Below, piece after piece: positions 54,298 through 64,000 of a stretch of 64,000 nt of DNA. Position 1 is the first letter of the stretch; each line of letters starts with the position of its first letter. Origin of the DNA: Vreelandella olivaria. GTDB lineage: Bacteria > Pseudomonadota > Gammaproteobacteria > Pseudomonadales > Halomonadaceae. The notes under the pieces were generated by a model. The model was not told the origin of the DNA, searched no databases, and saw nothing but the letters and a program-made list of their open reading frames with translations. The translations under genes and the position numbers were made by a program. The stretch lies in the NCBI GenBank assembly GCA_004295565.1, contig AP019416.1, positions 3,472,001 to 3,536,000 on the forward strand, in the 5' to 3' direction.

Positions 54298-54782
54298 TTA
54301 AAGCCGATCAGTCGGCACCGGGCGGTGTTCAAAGACCCGCCGGAGCACAAAACTGGTGTGTGCGCCGGTCACCCCTCGATGCGGTTAATCACATGCAGCA
54401 GTAGGTGCTGGTAGTCGTCCATGTCACGTACCAGGATTTTAAGCTGAAAATCCGCCGCCTGACCGGTAATGATCAGGCACTCGATAACGTTGGGTATCTC
54501 ACGAATATGACGCTCAAAATTATCGAAGCGCTCCGGCGTATGCTGATCCATGGAAATATGCAGCAGCGCCATTAACTGATAGCCCAGTTGGCGCGAATCT
54601 ACCTCCGCACGGTAGCGCACTATTAGGCCGTGCTCCTCCAGGGCCCGCACCCGGCGCAAGCAGGGCGAAGGCGAAAGCCCGATGCGATCAGCCAACTCCT
54701 GATTACTGATGCGCCCCTCCTGCTGGACAATATCCAGAATATGGCGATCAAAACGATCCAACACTAGTGGCGACACCGACAT
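54298..54782 (-). CDS. Lrp/AsnC-family transcriptional regulator (one frame break)
   Basis: A regulator of about 161 residues. The winged helix-turn-helix shows LDRFDRHILDIVQQEGRISN and IGLSPSPCLRRVRALEEHGL; the C-terminal RAM ligand domain has VIECLIITGQAADFQLKILV. ATG 54782 follows GGAG by about 10 nt; upstream in-frame ATG 54845 is less likely. A G is missing near 54375; adding it extends the end to VTGAHTSFVLRRVFEH and TAA at 54298. Divergent from leuA, whose start is 200 bp away, so it may control leuA in response to leucine (inference). Confidence 0.88.
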
Positions 54783-54982
54783 AAAAGGCAGCTCCTGCCA
54801 AAAATAAAATATTAAAGAAACTTTCTGCCAATTATCATCTAACATCCCCTATCTTCGCAAGAACCTAGCGCTGCAAACCCTTTACACTATACGAGTTGCC
54901 AAAAGCAGCGAATCACTCAGCACGGCCGCCACAAGCAGCCGCTATCCATAAAACGGTTATTTTCTACTTCAGGAAGTTCACT

Positions 54983-56673
54983 ATGTCTGCTTTCGATCAT
55001 CGCAAATATCGTCCTGCGCCCCGCGTGCCTGCCTTCAATCGCCAGTGGCCGGATCGTGATCTGGATCACGCCCCGATCTGGGTGAGCGAAGACCTACGCG
55101 ACGGCAATCAGGCGCTGCTTGAGCCGATGACCGTTGAGCAGAAGCAGCGCTTCTGGCAGCAGATCGTTAAAGTGGGCATTAAAGAAGTCATGGTGGGTTT
55201 CCTTCGGCCAGCCAGCCCGATTACGACTTCGTGCGCTGGCTGATCGAAGAGGATCAGATTCCCGAGGATGTCACCATTGCGGTACTGGTGCAGTGCCGCG
55301 AACATTTGATCGAAAAGACCTTTGCTTCACTGGTCGGCGCCAAGCGCGCCATTGTTCACCTGTATAACTCTACCTCGACCATTCAGCGCGAGCGGGTGTT
55401 TGAGATGGATCGTGCCGGGATTGTCGATATCGCGGTACAAGGGGCTACCTGGGTCAAAACCTATGCTGACCAATACCCCGATATCGAGTGGTGTTTCGAG
55501 TACACCCCGGAAAGTTTCTCCAGCACCGAGATCGATTTCTCGCTGGAGATCTGCGAAGCGGTGATGGATGTGTGGCAGCCGACGCCCGAGAACAAATGCA
55601 TTCTCAACCTGCCCACCACGGTGGAAGTGGCCGGGCCGCACCATCACGCCGACCAGATTGAGTACTTCTGCCAGCATATCAGCCGTCGCGACAGCGTGAT
55701 TATCTCGGTGCACACCCATAACGACCGCGGTGGCGCGGTGGCCTCTGCGGAGCTCGCCCTGTTAGCCGGCGCCGAGCGGGTGGAAGGCACCCTGCTGGGC
55801 AACGGCGAGCGTACCGGCAATATGGATATCGTCACCCTGGCCATGAACCTCTACAGCCAGGGCATCGATCCGCAGTTGGATCTCTCCAACCCGGATGAAA
55901 TTATTCAAGTGGTCAACGAGTGCACCGGTATCGCCATGCACCCACGCCACCCCTGGGTGGGCGAGATGGTCTATACCGCTTTCTCGGGCAGCCACCAGGA
56001 CGCGATTCGTAAATCCCTCAAGCACCAACAGCCCGACGAGCCGTGGCAGGTCGCTTATCTGCCTATCGACCCTCACGATATCGGCCGCGATTATCAAGCG
56101 GTGATTCGGGTCAATAGCCAGTCCGGCAAGGGTGGCATGGCCTTTCTGCTGGAGCGGGATTACGGCATTAGCCTGCCGCGCTGGATGATGCTGGCCTTGG
56201 CGCCCTTCGTTCAGCAAGAGAGCGAACGGCGCGCTAGCGAACTCTCCAGCGAAATGATTCGTCAGGTGATGTTCGACAATTTCACCCAGGAAGCACCGCT
56301 ATCCCTAGTGGATTACCAGCTCTCCAAAGGGCAGCAGGAGGGCATTGAGGTCACGCTGCAACAGGGTGATGAAACCCTGCGCCTCTCTGGCAAGGGCAAC
56401 GGCGCAATGTCGGCGTTTACCGATGCCTGGCAGCGCCACTCCGGCAGCAGTGTGGGAATTATCGATTACAGCGAGCACTCACTGGGCGCCAGCAGCGAAG
56501 CCAATGCCATCGCCTTTGTGCAGCTCAATATCGATGGTCAGCGACTCTGTGCGGTAGCCGAGGACAGCGATACCGTAAGTGCATCGCTCAAGGCGCTGCT
56601 GTCGGGTATCAATCTCACGGCTAAGAAAACCGGTCAAGAAACTCAATCCCAAGCTGCTGCACTGGCACTCTAA
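54983..56673 (+). CDS. leuA: 2-isopropylmalate synthase (one frame break)
   Basis: First committed enzyme of leucine synthesis, the long form of about 563 residues. The catalytic barrel begins WVSEDLRDGNQALLEPMT; the metal HxH is in VHTHNDRGGAVAS and GNGERTGNMDIV follows. The C-terminal domain, allosteric for leucine, starts near residue 430. A C is missing near 55202; adding it restores VGFPSASQPDYDFVRWL. AGGAAG lies 7 nt before ATG 54983. No leader peptide with a Leu-codon run is visible upstream, so classical attenuation seems absent. Confidence 0.95.
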
Positions 56674-56688
56674 CGAACGCTATAACGT

Positions 56689-56725
56689 CCCCATGCTTAG
56701 TGGCGCCGCGTCGCTAAGCATGGGG
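56689..56725. terminator. Perfect 12-bp hairpin between leuA and the USP gene
   Basis: CCCCATGCTTAG (56689-56700) pairs perfectly with CTAAGCATGGGG (56714-56725) around a 13-nt loop, between the convergent 3' ends of leuA and the USP gene. No T run follows on either strand, so intrinsic termination would be weak. It could stabilise the mRNA ends. Confidence 0.55.
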
Positions 56726-56745
56726 TGAAATGGCGGCATTCACCA

Positions 56746-57596
56746 TCAGCGCAGAATCAGCACCGGCAGTTGGGCTTTACGCAACATCGTGGTGGTAGTA
56801 CTGCCGACCAGCAGGTGACGAATCCGCGAGTGGCCGTAGGCCCCATCACCAACATGTCGATATCATTCTCTTGCTTATAGGTACGCAGCGTCTCTTCCAC
56901 CTCGCCCGCGCGTATCGCCCCTTCGGCGGTGTGCCCGGCCTCGCGTAAGGTTTCCAGCGCCCAGTTCAGCTGCGAGCGGTTTTCAGCAGTTTCCGCACCG
57001 ACAATTACCACGTGGCAAGTGGCGCCCTCAAACAGGGGCTTTTGGCCAGCATTTCAACGCCTTTACGCGCAGTGTTACTGCCGTCGAACGCCATCATCAC
57101 ATTATGCGGCTGAGTAAACTGTTTCGGCACCATAAGAATCGGCCGGTGCATTTCCCGTACCACGCGCTCAAGGTTGGAGCCTAAATGACCGCTGGCCTGG
57201 TGCGCCGTCTCACCCCGTTTGCCCACTACCAAAAGCCTTACGTCTTTTCGTGTTCGACCAGGGTTTCCACCAGGGTGCCATTGCGCTGCAAGCACTGGGG
57301 TCGGCAATACCGGCGTTGGCCGCGCGCTCCTTGGCGGCATCTAACAGCAGGCGACCCCGTTCACGGGAGACTTTGGCGTGCTGCTCTTCAATGCCTGACA
57401 GCTTTTCCAGCAGGTGCTCTCTAGTACCTAGTCCCAGGTTACCAGTTAAATCCGGTTCGGCTACCTGGGCGTGGTTATCCACAGTATGAATAAAACTAAG
57501 CGGCGTATTCAGTGCTTTGGCAGCCCATACTGCGTAATCACACACACCTTCTGAAAACTGAGAACTATCGATAGCTGCCAACACGCGATCTGACAT
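56746..57596 (-). CDS. Tandem-domain universal stress protein, paralogue 1 (four frame breaks)
   Basis: About 284 residues with two USP (UspA-fold) domains. Domain 1 begins MSDRVLAAIDSSQFSEGVCD and ends LLVVGKRGETAHQASGHLGS with the ATP-type glycine loop. Domain 2 has NVMMAFDGSNTARKGVEML and ends in a restored GAYGHSRIRHLLVGSTTT. Indels: two near 57247-57285, one C missing near 57040, one G missing near 56837. It is closely similar to the USP gene at 60899-61753. ATG 57596 is chosen for its similarity to the paralogue's start. Confidence 0.87.
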
Positions 57597-57764
57597 GGGG
57601 TACTTCTCCTTGAGCGGGTGCACCAACATTATTGTTATTCTCTTCCTTTTCTACACGAACTCATTGACCCGGGACACTCTAAAACGTTCTGACGTGCTTC
57701 GGACGCTATAAAACGCACATGCTAAACTTAGCGGCCTATTGAAGTTGGCGACTCGGAGGAGAGC

Positions 57765-58147
57765 ATGGGGTATGGTCTAACGGGCGTGCTGTTAGTCGCG
57801 CTTGGCGGTGCGCTAGGTGGCATGGGGCGGTTCGCAATCTCCAATCTCATGGCCCGCCATTTTGGCAAGGCCTTCCCTGGGGCACTCTGGCCGTTAACGC
57901 CAGCGGCGCCTTTTTGCCGGGTGGCTGCTTGGCAGTCAAGGGTTAGCCAGCCTTCCCTCGCCTGTATGGCTCTTCACCGTGGCAGGCCTGCTGGGCGGCT
58001 ACACCACCGTTTCCTCTTTAGCTTACAAACCCTTGAGCTGTGGCAGGGCGGTCAGGCACTGCGTGCCGCTCTTAACGTGGGCGCCACACTGCTATTGGGC
58101 CTGGCGATGGTTGCGCTGGGGTGGATGGTAGCGGGGGCTCGCTATGA
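57765..58147 (+). CDS. crcB1: Fluoride channel subunit CrcB/Fluc 1 (four frame breaks)
   Basis: A small four-helix membrane protein of about 128 residues that exports fluoride. The N-terminus has LLVALGGALGGMGRFAISNL, and the repaired middle reads WGTLAVNASGAFLAGWLLG with the polar Asn, then GLLGGYTTVSSFSLQTLELW with the Phe-box. Missing bases are near 57880, 57912, 58020 and 58138; the last one brings in a stop that overlaps the next start (ATGA). Adjacent crcB2 suggests a heterodimeric, dual-gene Fluc channel. Confidence 0.85.
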
Positions 58148-58528
58148 GTGCCTGGAAAGCCTATCTAGCCGTAGGGCTGGGCAGCGGGCTGGGCAGCGTG
58201 CTGCGCTATGGCGTTTCACTGCTCTCCCAGGCGGCCTTGGGGGCTATTTTCCTGGGGAACGCTCATCGTCAACGTGCTGGGCTCCTGTTTGATTGGCTGG
58301 CTGGCGGCCACTATCTCGCGCTTTCCTCACGGTCAATTGGCGCCGTTACAACCATTACTGGTCGCTGGCTTTTGCGGCGGTTTTACCACCTTTTCACTGT
58401 TTAGCTTAGAGACATGGCATTTGGTGCAGATAGGCCGACCAGGGATAGCGCTGGTTTATATAGTGGTTAGCCTGCCCCTTTGGCTGGGCGCCGCCGTGGT
58501 GGGTGAGCGTATGGCGCTTAATCGTTAA
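58144..58528 (+). CDS. crcB2: Fluoride channel subunit CrcB/Fluc 2 (one frame break)
   Basis: The second Fluc subunit, about 128 residues. It has LGSGLGSVLRYGVSLLSQ, then WGTLIVNVLGSCLIGWLAA and GFCGGFTTFSLFSLETWHLV with the conserved Asn and Phe-box residues. Two bases appear to be missing near 58254 (restores FPWGTLIVN). Start overlaps crcB1 by 4 bp. No fluoride riboswitch motif was recognised upstream of crcB1 by eye. Confidence 0.87.
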
Positions 58529-58570
58529 CAATCCGTTTTAATAGCATACGTCGACCAAAGGGTTAGCCAG

Positions 58571-59544
58571 ATGCACGATCACATGGAGAAGCATCAGTCT
58601 TGGCTCTACCTGCTATTCATTGGTGTGGGGTTAACGCTAGGCGTCGAGGCGCCGTTCGTTGCTGAGCAGCTCGAAGGGCTACTTTGGCCCCTGCTCGGCC
58701 TACTGCTCTACGCCACCTTTACCCAAATCCCCTACTGCGCGTTGCCAGTAGCTTTAAAGACACGCGCTTTATGGCTGCACTGATGGTCGGTAACTTTATC
58801 GCCATTCCGGCCTTTTAGCCGTTACCGTTGTTTGGCTACCACTCTCCCCGCCGTGCTGGCAGGGGTTCTGCTTGTCCTGTTAGTGCCCTGCACCGATTGG
58901 TTTATCACCTTCACCCATTTAGGCAAGGGGGATAGCGCTCAGGCGGTTGCCGCCACCCCGCTCCTGCTGCTGGTGCAGATGATCGCGCTGCCGGTTTATT
59001 TGTGGCTGTTCTTGGGCAGTGAGTGGTTTGGGCTGACCCTCTCCCGCGAGCTGCTAAGCGCTTTTGCTGGGCTTATTCTTACCCCATTAGCGCTCGCCTG
59101 GCTGACCGAGTACGCCGCCCAGCGCCACAAAGCGGTTAAGCGAAGCGTACATTACCTGGGATTACTCCCAGTCCCCTTGCTGGCTTTGGTGGTGTTTATG
59201 ATTGCCGCTTCCCAGGTCAATACCGTATTCGGCCTTAGCCAAGTGCTGGTGCAGGTGGTGTTTATTTTTATTGGTTTTTTACTCTTTGCGGCTTTTATTG
59301 GGTAAGGGGCTTGGCAAGCTGTTTAAACTACCCATCGCCAGCACGAGAACGCTAGCGTTCAGCTTTGGCACGCGTAACTCTTTTTGTGATGCTGCCCATT
59401 GCCCTGACGCTACCTAGCGCCTGGCAGGCAGCCATCGTGGTGGTGGTGTTTCAATCACTGGTAGAGCTATTGGGTATGGTGGCGTTCTTACGCTGGGTAC
59501 CTAGCAAGCTAATACCAGAGCCACCAGAGCAAACACTTAACTAA
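58571..59544 (+). CDS. Bile acid:sodium symporter (BASS)/ACR3-like membrane transporter (five frame breaks)
   Basis: A polytopic membrane protein of about 325 residues with eight to ten helices. The motif LLVPCTDWFITFTHLGKGD and the C-terminal TRNSFVMLPIALTLP resemble ACR3/BASS-type arsenite or organic anion transporters. The substrate is not assignable. Indels: C missing near 58732, T missing near 58817, C missing near 58845, G extra near 59300 and T extra near 59382. The stop at 59542-59544 overlaps the end of the convergent cfa gene by 8 bp. Confidence 0.72.
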
Positions 59545-60691
59545 CCCGGGTGTACCCTCCCAGCACCCCTGTTTACTCATCACCAGTTGCCAAAGATGGA
59601 TTTCCCTGGCCCGAAAGGCACCGGCACAGCTCAGCAAGTAGTAGCGCCACATGCGATAAAAACGCTCGCCATACTGGCTTGCAAATGTGGGCCAGTGCCT
59701 CTCAAAGTTGTTGTGCCATGCCATCAGGGTACGGTCGTAATCGGCCCCAAAATTATGCAGATCCTCGATTACAAACAGCGCTTCAGCGGCATCCATGATT
59801 TGCCCCAAGGCGGGTAGCTCGCCGTTGGGGAAGATATACTATCAATCCAGGGGTCAGTCACCGTGTTGGCTATGTTTTGCCGATGGTATGCAGCAAAAAC
59901 AGCCCGTCATCTTTCAAACAGCGGTTAGCGACATTCATATACTCGCGGTAGTTTTTATGGCCCACATGTTCAAACATACCGATGCTCACAATGCGGTCAA
60001 ACTGCTCGCTTTCATTACGGTAATCCTGCAAACGAAACGCTACCGGCAGCCCTTTTTGATCAGCCGCTGTCCAAACTCCGCTTGCTCTTTGGAGATCGTC
60101 AGGCCCACGCACTCCACCCCATAATGCTCAGCCGCATAGGCCATAAAACTGCCCCAGCCGCAGCCAATATCCAGCACCCGCATACCAGGCTTTAATTGCA
60201 GTTTACGACAGACCAGATCGAGTTTGGCCTCCTGGGCCTCGTCCAGGTTTTGGGCGGTTTTCCAGTAGCCGCAGGTATAGGTCATGCGCTGATCGAGCAT
60301 CGCCGCATAGAAATCATTGCCTAGATCGTAGTGCTTTTGGCCCACCTCCCAGGCGCGCTTGGCTGTTTGACGATTCAGCAGGCGTGAGCGCAGCGAGTGA
60401 TAAGCGAGTTGGTGGGTTTGATGCGCTGCCCTAACCGGGCACGCATTAAGCGGTAAAACAGTTCATCCAGCCGCTCTGCGTCCCACTCCCCCTTCATATA
60501 GCTTTCGCCAAGCCCCAGATTGCCTCGCGAAAGGGCGCTATCGATAACGCCGGGTGCCTTCAACTGAATATCCCAAGGGCGATGACCATCAAGCCTGATA
60601 TCGGCTTGGGCGAGTAATTCGGCGACAAAACGGTGGAGGGGGAGGCTTCATCGAAGCCAATAGGCGACTTTTCCAACATGGGCATGTTCAC
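59537..60691 (-). CDS. cfa: Cyclopropane-fatty-acyl-phospholipid synthase (about six frame breaks)
   Basis: A SAM-dependent enzyme of about 387 residues that methylenates double bonds in membrane lipids, a stationary-phase and osmotic adaptation. The SAM motif is MRVLDIGCGWGSFMAY; GVECVGLTISKEQAEFGQ, IVSIGMFEHVGHKNYREY and a restored FPNGELPALGQIMDAAE follow. The N-terminal lipid-binding part has NLGLGESYMKGEWD. Indels near 60646, 60425, 60056, 59876, 59840 and 59562, all missing bases. GTG 60691 is 7 nt after GGAG; ATG 60685 is alternative. The most error-dense gene in the window. Confidence 0.92.
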
Positions 60692-60805
60692 AGAAGGCTC
60701 CTCTCGCTATTCCAGTGGGTGAATAGGTCACAACCTGTCTATCAGCATAGAACCGCATTGCAATATTAGCATCATTTGATGAATGATTTTTTAACCATTA
60801 AAGAC

Positions 60806-60842
60806 CATAAAAGCCGGCGCTCTCAAGAAATGAGGGCCGGCT
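60806..60842 (-). terminator. Rho-independent terminator downstream of the second USP gene
   Basis: On the minus strand AGCCGGCCCTCA pairs with TGAGAGCGCCGGCT with a small internal mismatch, and TTTTAT follows. It lies about 60 bp after the USP stop at 60899 and before cfa. Confidence 0.8.
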
Positions 60843-60898
60843 GCAGGAAATAAATCGCAACGTGAGCTAACGGTGATGCGCTACCGCTTGGTTGAGCG

Positions 60899-61753
60899 TT
60901 AACGCAGAATCAACACCGGTATGCGGCTACCACGAAGCATGGCCGTCGTTGTACTCCCCACTAATAGGCGGCGAATACGCGAGTGCCCATAGGCGCCCAT
61001 CACCAGCAGGTCGATGGCATGCTCTTTTCGTAGGCTTGCAGGGCTTCGTCTACCTCGCCAGCACGAATGGCGCCTTCGGCTTTATGACCGCCGTCACGCA
61101 CGGTGTTTAACGCCCACTCAAGCTCAGAGCGGCGCTCAGCCGTTTCCGCCCCACGATCAGCACATGGCACTCGGTGCCAGCAAAGAGCGGTGACCGGGCC
61201 AGCATCTCGACCCCTTTACGGGCGGTTTTGCTGCCGTCAAAGGCCATTAAGATCTTTTCAGGGCGCTTGAAGGTCTTCGGCACCATCAGGATGGGGCGGT
61301 GAAGTTCGCGTACCACCCGCTCAAGGTTGGAGCCGAGATGACCACTGGCCTGATGAGCGGTTTCACCGCGCTTACCCACCACCAGCAGCCGCATATTTTT
61401 TCAAGCTCTACTAGCGTTTCGACCAGAGTACCGTTGAGCTGGCGGGTAATGGGGTCGCTTACCCCCTCTTCCAAAGCTCGCGCTTTGGCCGCTTCCAGCA
61501 TCAGCTTACCCTGCTCACGATTCACCTTAGCGCGCTGCTCGTCGAGCTCGGAAAGCTCTTTCATCAGCCGTTCGCGGGCACCGAAACGCAGGTTGCCGGA
61601 AAGGTTTTGCTCTTCGGGCACCTCGGAGTGATTATCGACCACATGCACAAAGGTTAACGGTGCATTCATAGCCAAGCTTGCCCAGGCGGCGTAATCGCAA
61701 ACGCCTTCAGAAAACTGGGAGCCGTCAATAGCGGCTAATACTTGATCTGTCAT
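60899..61753 (-). CDS. Tandem-domain universal stress protein, paralogue 2 (three frame breaks)
   Basis: About 285 residues, two USP domains, clearly paralogous to the gene at 56746-57596 (shared VLAAIDSSQ/GSQFSEGVCDYA, LLVVGKRGETAHQASGHLG, AFDGSxTARKGVEMLA). Indels: A missing near 61395, G missing near 61152 and A missing near 61028; the repaired end reads GAYGHSRIRRLLVGSTTTAM. It is 20 bp downstream of sulP on the same strand, so likely cotranscribed with it. USP partners of transporters are known in Halomonas (TeaD with the ectoine transporter), so it may modulate SulP (inference). Confidence 0.88.
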
Positions 61754-61773
61754 GTTGCGCTCCATGCGTTGGT

Positions 61774-63260
61774 TTAGTGGCCGCCCATCAGTTTTTCAAC
61801 CGCTTCAGGGTCGTTGTGTACCGCATAGCGATCCACTACCGTCGCACTGGCCTCGCTCAAGCCCACAAGCTCGACCTCGGTACCTTCACGGCGGAATTTA
61901 ATCACCACCCGATCCAGTGCCTGCACAGCAGTTACATCCCAAAAATGCGCACGAGAAAGATCAATCGTCACTTTCTCGATGCTTTCCTTAAGATCAAAAG
62001 CGGCCGTGAAACGCTCAGAAGAGGCGAAGAATACCTGGCCGACCACCTGATATTCACGCTCCTTGCCAGCTTCGATCTCTCTTGAACCGATGTAGAGAAT
62101 GTTGCCGACTTTATTAGCAAAGAACAGCGCGGCCAGCAGCACACCGACAAACACACCAATCGCCAGATTGTGCGTACTGACCGTGACCGCCACGGTAGCC
62201 AACATGACGATATTGGTACTTAGCGGGTGTTTTTTCAGGTCTCGGATCGACTCCCAGCTAAAGGTGCCGATTGATACCATGATCATTACCGCCACCAGCG
62301 CCGCCATAGGAATCTGCGAGACCAAGTCGGATAAAACCACCAACATTAATAGCACCACGCCGGCAATCAGCGTCGATAACCGCGTACGGCCACCGGACTT
62401 AATGTTAATGACCGATTGGCCAATCATCGCACAGCCGGCCATGCCGCCCATCAGCCCCGCACCAATATTGGCAATTCCCTGTCCCTTGCATTCGCGGTTT
62501 TTATTACTCGGCGTATCGGTGAGATCATCGACAATGGTGGCAGTCATCATTGATTCAAGCAGGCCGACCACGGTTAGCATCATCGCGTAAGGTAGAATGA
62601 TCCACAGCGTTTCCAGCGTCAGCGGCACGCTTGGCCACAGGAATACAGGCAGTGTATCAGGCAGTTCACCCATATCGCCGACGCTGCGGATATCCATACC
62701 GCTGATCATATAGACCGCGGTAAGCACCACAATACATACCAGCGGTGAGGGGATGGACTTACCGATGACAGGTAAATAGGGGAACAGATAGATAATGCCC
62801 AGTCCGGCCAATGTCATGACATAGACATGCCAAGTCACATCGGTCAACTCCGGTAGCTGTGCCATGAAAATCAAAATCGCCAGCGCGTTAACGAATCCCG
62901 TCACCACTGAGCGCGACACGAAGCGCATCAAATCGGCGAGCTTCAGGTAACCAGCAATAATCTGTAGCACGCCCGTCAGCAGTGTGGCGGCCAGCAAATA
63001 CTCAAGCCCATGCTCTCTCACCAGCGTCACCATCAGTAACGCCATCGCCCCTGTCGCCGCCGAAATCATGCCGGGACGCCCCCCTGTGAACGCAATGATC
63101 ACTGCGATACAGAATGAAGCGTAAAGGCCCACTTTAGGGTCAACGCCTGCAATGATTGAAAAGCAATCGCCTCGGGAATCAGTGCAAGGGCGACAACGAT
63201 TCCCGAGAGCGTGTCGCCTTTAATGTTGGAAAACCACTCTTGCTTGGTATAGAGAGACAT
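61774..63260 (-). CDS. SulP-family anion transporter with STAS domain (one frame break)
   Basis: An inner-membrane transporter of about 496 residues (sulfate, bicarbonate or another anion). The transport domain starts [20 protein letters not shown] and includes [19 protein letters not shown] and [16 protein letters not shown] cytoplasmic STAS domain occupies the last 90 residues ([20 protein letters not shown]). A T is missing near 63168; adding it joins the true N-terminus [16 protein letters not shown]. It forms a pair with the downstream USP gene, a combination also seen with BicA-like bicarbonate carriers. Substrate not determined. Confidence 0.87.
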
Positions 63261-63744
63261 TCAGGAGTCCATGGCTGGAGGTTAAGATTTTATAAACTCT
63301 CGACGCAGCGCATCAGCACACAACAGTGTGCGGCGTCAGACCGATAAGTCAGTGTTGGAGCAAGCTAGGGTGCGGCTGACAATAGCATGCCGCTACGCCA
63401 TGACATCGCCATTAACGAGGTCAGACATTTTCTTGAGAAGGGGGAAAACTTAGGGCGGAGTCATCAGCCCTGAACCAGGTAGTACCTGAGATAAACGTGA
63501 AAGGATCATTACCGTTATGCCTTGCTGTAAGAAGAACGCAAAGTTAAAGGTGGCACTGCCATAAACGACGGCATTCTATCAGCAATTAGCACTCTCTGCA
63601 TCCGTGCTCCCCCCTTTGCAGGGTGCCCTCCAGACTCAATTTGGCGTACTATTGCGCTCGAATATGACGTCTTATCAAGTCTCAACTATTTATTACGTTG
63701 AAGCGGCAGACGCAACACACTTGTCGATCAAAGAGGAGCAGCAA
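63261..63744. other. Intergenic region between sulP and the isocitrate dehydrogenase gene
   Basis: About 480 bp without a credible gene, holding the two divergent promoters. A stem-loop with GACGC/GCGTC outside and GCACAC-AACA-GTGTGC inside lies at 63302-63337, some 40-75 bp before sulP, and may be part of its 5' leader. AGAGGAG at 63732-63738 is the ribosome site of the downstream gene. No other structure is evident. Confidence 0.5.
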
Positions 63745-64000
63745 ATGAGCCAATCTATTGCAGTCATTAAGGGCGACGGCATCGGCCCCGAGATTATGGA
63801 TGCCACGCTAAAAGTACTCGACGCGTTAGATTGCGGCTTAACCTACCAGCACATCGATGCCGGCTTAGGCGCCCTTGAAAAGCATGGCACGCTGATTCCC
63901 CAGGAATCACTGGACGCCATCGAAAAATACGGCATTGCGCTTAAGGGCCCGTTGACCACACCGATTGGCAAAGGCTTCTCCTCGATTAACGTACAGCTAC
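63745..64000 (+). CDS. Isocitrate dehydrogenase, IDH3-like beta-decarboxylating family (partial, C-terminus off the window)
   Basis: The first 85 codons of an isocitrate/isopropylmalate dehydrogenase-family enzyme. The start MSQSIAVIKGDGIGPEIMDA and the segment KGPLTTPIGKGFSSINVQL are typical of the NAD-type isocitrate dehydrogenases related to mitochondrial IDH3, rather than LeuB, where this loop differs. It would oxidise isocitrate to 2-oxoglutarate. The ribosome site AGAGGAG precedes ATG 63745. The rest lies beyond the right edge, so cofactor preference cannot be read. Confidence 0.8.
   Translation, partial: MSQSIAVIKGDGIGPEIMDATLKVLDALDCGLTYQHIDAGLGALEKHGTLIPQESLDAIEKYGIALKGPLTTPIGKGFSSINVQL

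Overview
The window reads as chromosomal DNA of a halophilic gammaproteobacterium of the Halomonas (Halomonadaceae) type. This is an inference from gene content and protein style: an rpsU-dnaG-rpoD operon facing tsaD, lptD-surA-pdxA-rsmA-apaG followed by apaH-cca, surE-pcm-nlpD-rpoS with ispD-ispF-truD, AmgK-MurU peptidoglycan recycling, acidic proteins and a high-GC backbone. No rRNA, tRNA, CRISPR array, insertion sequence or phage gene is visible.

A technical point governs everything else. About 90 single- or double-base indels, nearly all in short homopolymers and mostly deletions, break roughly three quarters of the genes, including essential ones (rpoD, dnaG, lptD, ispD, ftsB, folK). They are best read as uncorrected sequencing error, not pseudogenes. 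I annotate each such gene as one CDS from its start to its restored stop and give the approximate indel sites.

Layout. 1-8.6 kb: DUF4168 protein, DMT exporter, EAL phosphodiesterase, mtgA, a formaldehyde detoxification pair (fghA, adhC), a periplasmic metallo-beta-lactamase-fold hydrolase with a divergent LysR regulator, and sdaA. 8.6-14.9 kb: an AT-rich accessory block holding a two-component system with a MipA-like outer-membrane protein (mipA-RR-HK) divergent from dgkA-eptA, a lipid A phosphoethanolamine module. Phased 11-bp direct repeats lie on both sides of the divergent promoter region. 15-25 kb: a membrane protein, rpoD, dnaG, rpsU, tsaD, plsY, folB-folK, cca and apaH. 25.2-26.9 kb: a tiny Tat-signal protein coupled to a GMC oxidoreductase, inserted on the opposite strand between apaH and apaG. 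26.9-36.3 kb: apaG, rsmA, pdxA, surA and lptD, divergent from amgK-murU, a GGCT-like gene, osmC and speD. 36.4-47.1 kb: lpxL, alr, rpoS, nlpD, a DUF368 gene, pcm, surE, truD, ispF, ispD, ftsB and a FemAB/GNAT-like protein. 47.3-53.6 kb: an aldehyde dehydrogenase, a GAF-histidine kinase-REC hybrid, a REC-GGDEF-EAL regulator and hexR. 53.8-64 kb: a Rid protein, an Lrp regulator divergent from leuA, two paralogous tandem-USP proteins bracketing crcB1-crcB2, a BASS-type transporter and cfa, then a SulP transporter and the start of an isocitrate dehydrogenase gene.

Two observations stand out. First, a structured repeat of about 145 bp occurs three times (3907-4048, 28145-28294, 53674-53820). Its outer and middle stems change sequence between copies but keep pairing, which is covariation and points to selection for a folded DNA or RNA element. 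Second, exact 11-bp phased GTAAGT repeats upstream of both mipA-RR-HK and dgkA-eptA suggest that the local OmpR-family regulator controls its own operon and the lipid A modification genes.
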